DNA of 17,475 bases from DASXTB01 sp036505615 (lineage in GTDB: Bacteria; Acidobacteriota; UBA6911; JACQSX01). A program made the translations under genes and the position numbers. The notes below the pieces were generated by a model that saw nothing but the letters and a program-made list of their open reading frames with translations, made no database searches and was not told the origin of the DNA. The DNA is taken from positions 1 to 17,475 of the forward strand of contig DASXTB010000351.1 of the NCBI GenBank assembly GCA_036505615.1, in the 5' to 3' direction. Positions 15,848-17,475 of the stretch are shown in pieces (within the stretch, counting starts at the first letter, position 1; each line of letters begins with the position of its first letter).

Positions 15848-15952
15848 GTCGACTTGCGACCTTGGACCTGCGGCCTTCGACTTTCGACCTTGGACCTTCG
15901 ACCTTCGACGTACAGCCTCCGACCTTCGACTTTCGACCTGCGCCGTTCGACT
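15848..15952. repeat. Degenerate (TTCGACC)n heptamer array, no inverted partner
   Basis: Fifteen contiguous units of exactly 7 nt keep phase without an indel: GTCGACT, TGCGACC, TTGGACC, TGCGGCC, TTCGACT, TTCGACC and so on to TTCGACT at 15946-15952. At least seven units are TTCGACC/T. Because 7 is not a multiple of 3, long stop-free frames appear on both strands with 7-residue periodicity; these are not genes. The array ends 63 nt before the cytochrome/WD40 start. Confidence 0.85.
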
Positions 15953-16015
15953 TGCCTTTTTGTTCTTGTCGCTGCGAGAAACAAGGAGTAGTAAAATCCA
16001 GATAGGATTGACAGT

Positions 16016-17422
16016 ATGCGCGCTTTTAACGTCTCGAGCCGGAATTTGCTCCTGCTTGCCTGCCTTGGATACTGCTTGGTTTTGTGCGAGCCTTCTTCTG
16101 CGCAGAACGGAGTTAGTTACACGGATGACATTTTTCCTATTCTCAGTCAGAGGTGTATGGGATGCCATCAGCCTGCGACAAAGAGCGGCGGATTGCTTTT
16201 AACCTCGTACGCTGACTTCAGGCAGGGAGGAAAACAGGGGTCGTCCTTTGTTCCGGGCCATCCTGAGCAGAGCATCGTCATCAGGCGCCTGACCGGCGAA
16301 TTGCAGCCTCGCATGCCCAAGGATATGGCGCCGCTTGCCGATCTAGAAATTGAACTGTTTCGGCGATGGATTCTGGAGGGCGCGAAGGACGACACGGCCT
16401 CTTCTTCGAGCGCGGATCTCGGAAATCCGGAACCGCCCGTGTACCAGGCTGCTCCGTTGATCACCGCACTCGCCTATTCACCGGACGGAAGTGCTCTGGC
16501 CGTCTCCGGTTACCATGAAGTCCTCCTTCACCAACCGGACGGCTCCGGACTGATCGGGCGGTTGGTGGGACGCGCCGAGCGAATCCACTCCATCGTCTAC
16601 TCGGCCGATGGAAAACTGCTTCTGGCTGTGGGTGGTTCTCCCGCTCGAATGGGAGAAGTCCAGATCTGGGACGTGTCGAACCGGAAGTTGGTCCGCAAGG
16701 TGAGAGTGGCGGCCGATTCCCTTTACGGCGCGGCACTGTCGCCAGACGGAAAGTATCTTTCCTACGGGTGCGCCGACAAGACCATTCGCATTATGGCCGT
16801 CGATACCGGAGAGGAAATCAAAAAGATGGAACATCATACCGACGGTGTGTTTGGGACCATCTTCTCTCATGACGGAAAACGCCTGGTCTCGGTCAGCCGC
16901 GATCACTTTGTCAAACTGATTGAAGTCGCCAGCGGCACATTCATTGAGAATCTCAACCTTCTGACAAAAGCGACTTTCGGCGGGCAGGGAGAACTGTTCT
17001 GCCTGGCGCGACACCCCAAGCTGGACATTGTCGTCACTGGTGGTGACGATCGAACTCCGCGTATGTATACGTTGAATCGCCCTCGCGCAATTAAGATTGA
17101 TGATGATTCTTGCTTGCTGCGCGAATTCGAAATTCAACCGGGGCAGGTGTTGGCGGTTGCGTTCAGCCCCGATGGTTCACGCATTGCCGTAGCCGGGATG
17201 GGGGAGGAGATCAACGTTTACCTGACTCAGAGCGGCGAGAAAGCGGCAACGCTGAAAGGCCATCAGGGGGGGATTTATGCGGTCGCATTTAGTCCGGCAG
17301 GTACACAGCTTGCCGCGGCCGGATTCGATGGTACCGTCCGCATCTATGATGTAAAAAGTAGTGCTATGCTCAAGGCATTCATTCCTGTTCCATTGGAGAG
17401 ACGGGCGGCTGCCGCAAAATGA
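16016..17422 (+). CDS. Secreted cytochrome c (PSCyt1-type) fused to WD40 beta-propeller
   Basis: The protein has 468 residues, starting at the ATG at 16016 with AGGA 8 nt upstream. It has a signal peptide (about 1-30, ending SSAQ). A small c-type cytochrome domain (about 33-125) carries the haem site CMGCH (47-51), and Met100 in PRMPKD is a likely distal ligand. The pattern VSYTDDIFPILSQRCMGCH...SGGLLLTSYADFRQGG is typical of the planctomycete/acidobacterial cytochrome domain. From about 148 to 455 come six or seven WD40 repeats, each with SPDG-like turns (AYSPDGSALAVSG, SPDGKYLSYGCADKTIRI, SPAGTQLAAAGFDGTVRIYD). In other genomes such proteins often sit beside DUF1549/DUF1553 genes; the neighbour here is cut off. 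It is probably periplasmic with a redox-linked role; substrate unknown. Confidence 0.88.
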   Translation: MRAFNVSSRNLLLLACLGYCLVLCEPSSAQNGVSYTDDIFPILSQRCMGCHQPATKSGGLLLTSYADFRQGGKQGSSFVPGHPEQSIVIRRLTGELQPRMPKDMAPLADLEIELFRRWILEGAKDDTASSSSADLGNPEPPVYQAAPLITALAYSPDGSALAVSGYHEVLLHQPDGSGLIGRLVGRAERIHSIVYSADGKLLLAVGGSPARMGEVQIWDVSNRKLVRKVRVAADSLYGAALSPDGKYLSYGCADKTIRIMAVDTGEEIKKMEHHTDGVFGTIFSHDGKRLVSVSRDHFVKLIEVASGTFIENLNLLTKATFGGQGELFCLARHPKLDIVVTGGDDRTPRMYTLNRPRAIKIDDDSCLLREFEIQPGQVLAVAFSPDGSRIAVAGMGEEINVYLTQSGEKAATLKGHQGGIYAVAFSPAGTQLAAAGFDGTVRIYDVKSSAMLKAFIPVPLERRAAAAK

Positions 17423-17450
17423 CAGGCTGTCCGAGCGTGAGTCGAAGAAG

Positions 17451-17475
17451 ATGAGTGAGAATGAGAGAAAAAATT
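17451..17475 (+). CDS. Possible start of the next gene (runs off the window)
   Basis: An ATG at 17451, 28 nt after the cytochrome/WD40 stop, opens eight codons (MSENERKN) without a stop before the window ends. A purine-rich GAAGAAG lies just upstream as a possible but weak ribosome-binding site. Too short to identify. Confidence 0.25.

Noticed and set aside
15745..16202. Open frames on both strands with 7-residue repeats
   Set aside because: They arise because the heptamer array reads through all frames without stops; the periodicity is of DNA, not protein, and they overlap the cytochrome/WD40 gene.

Overview
The window looks like a chromosomal segment of an environmental Gram-negative bacterium, most likely an uncultured acidobacterium. 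The evidence is circumstantial: a lipoprotein with a lipobox, a complete rod-shape operon, a cytochrome-WD40 fusion of the planctomycete/acidobacterial type, PD40 propellers, and intergenic spaces full of short-word repeats and GC-rich palindromes. No rRNA or other lineage marker is present, so the assignment is an inference.

Layout. Positions 1-305 hold the 3' end of a probable transposase and a likely insertion-sequence terminus with two 21-bp direct repeats. Positions 306-860 are non-coding and packed with palindromes. A PD40 beta-propeller lipoprotein follows (861-1922, +). Next is a long minus-strand operon (10124 down to 2055): FecR-domain membrane protein, GAF-GGDEF diguanylate cyclase, mreB, mreC, mreD, mrdA (PBP2) and rodA. 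Most junctions overlap by 4-11 nt, so the genes are tightly coupled, except that a 260-bp repeat element separates mrdA from rodA. Divergent from the operon is a PpiD/SurA-type periplasmic foldase (10404-12320, +), then tRNA-Ala(GGC) (12496-12571, +). A secreted SRPBCC-fold protein (13103-13648, +) converges on an MFS anion symporter (13803-15035, -). A 980-bp non-coding block with a nested palindrome and a 7-bp tandem array precedes a secreted cytochrome c/WD40 protein (16016-17422, +).

How the genes fit together. The seven-gene operon encodes the elongasome: MreB filament, MreC/MreD scaffold, and the RodA glycosyltransferase with its PBP2 transpeptidase partner. A c-di-GMP synthase and a FecR-type envelope protein are placed in front of it, which suggests a link between c-di-GMP or envelope sensing and wall elongation. 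The PpiD-like foldase next door also serves the envelope. The other genes look like independent envelope or metabolic functions.

The most unusual feature is the intergenic DNA. At least seven foldback elements have long, near-identical inverted arms (34-52 bp, up to 51/52 identical, or arrays of 7-8 or more heptamers) around short unique cores. In four families the arms are built from degenerate seven-base words: AATCCGC, GAATGAA and TTCGACC in direct tandem, and ACACGGA with 2-nt linkers (period 9). They fit almost exactly between genes, touch or overlap start and stop codons, and sit in convergent, divergent, intra-operon and tRNA-flanking positions. No gene in the window obviously mobilises them. 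They are the best candidate here for an undescribed system.
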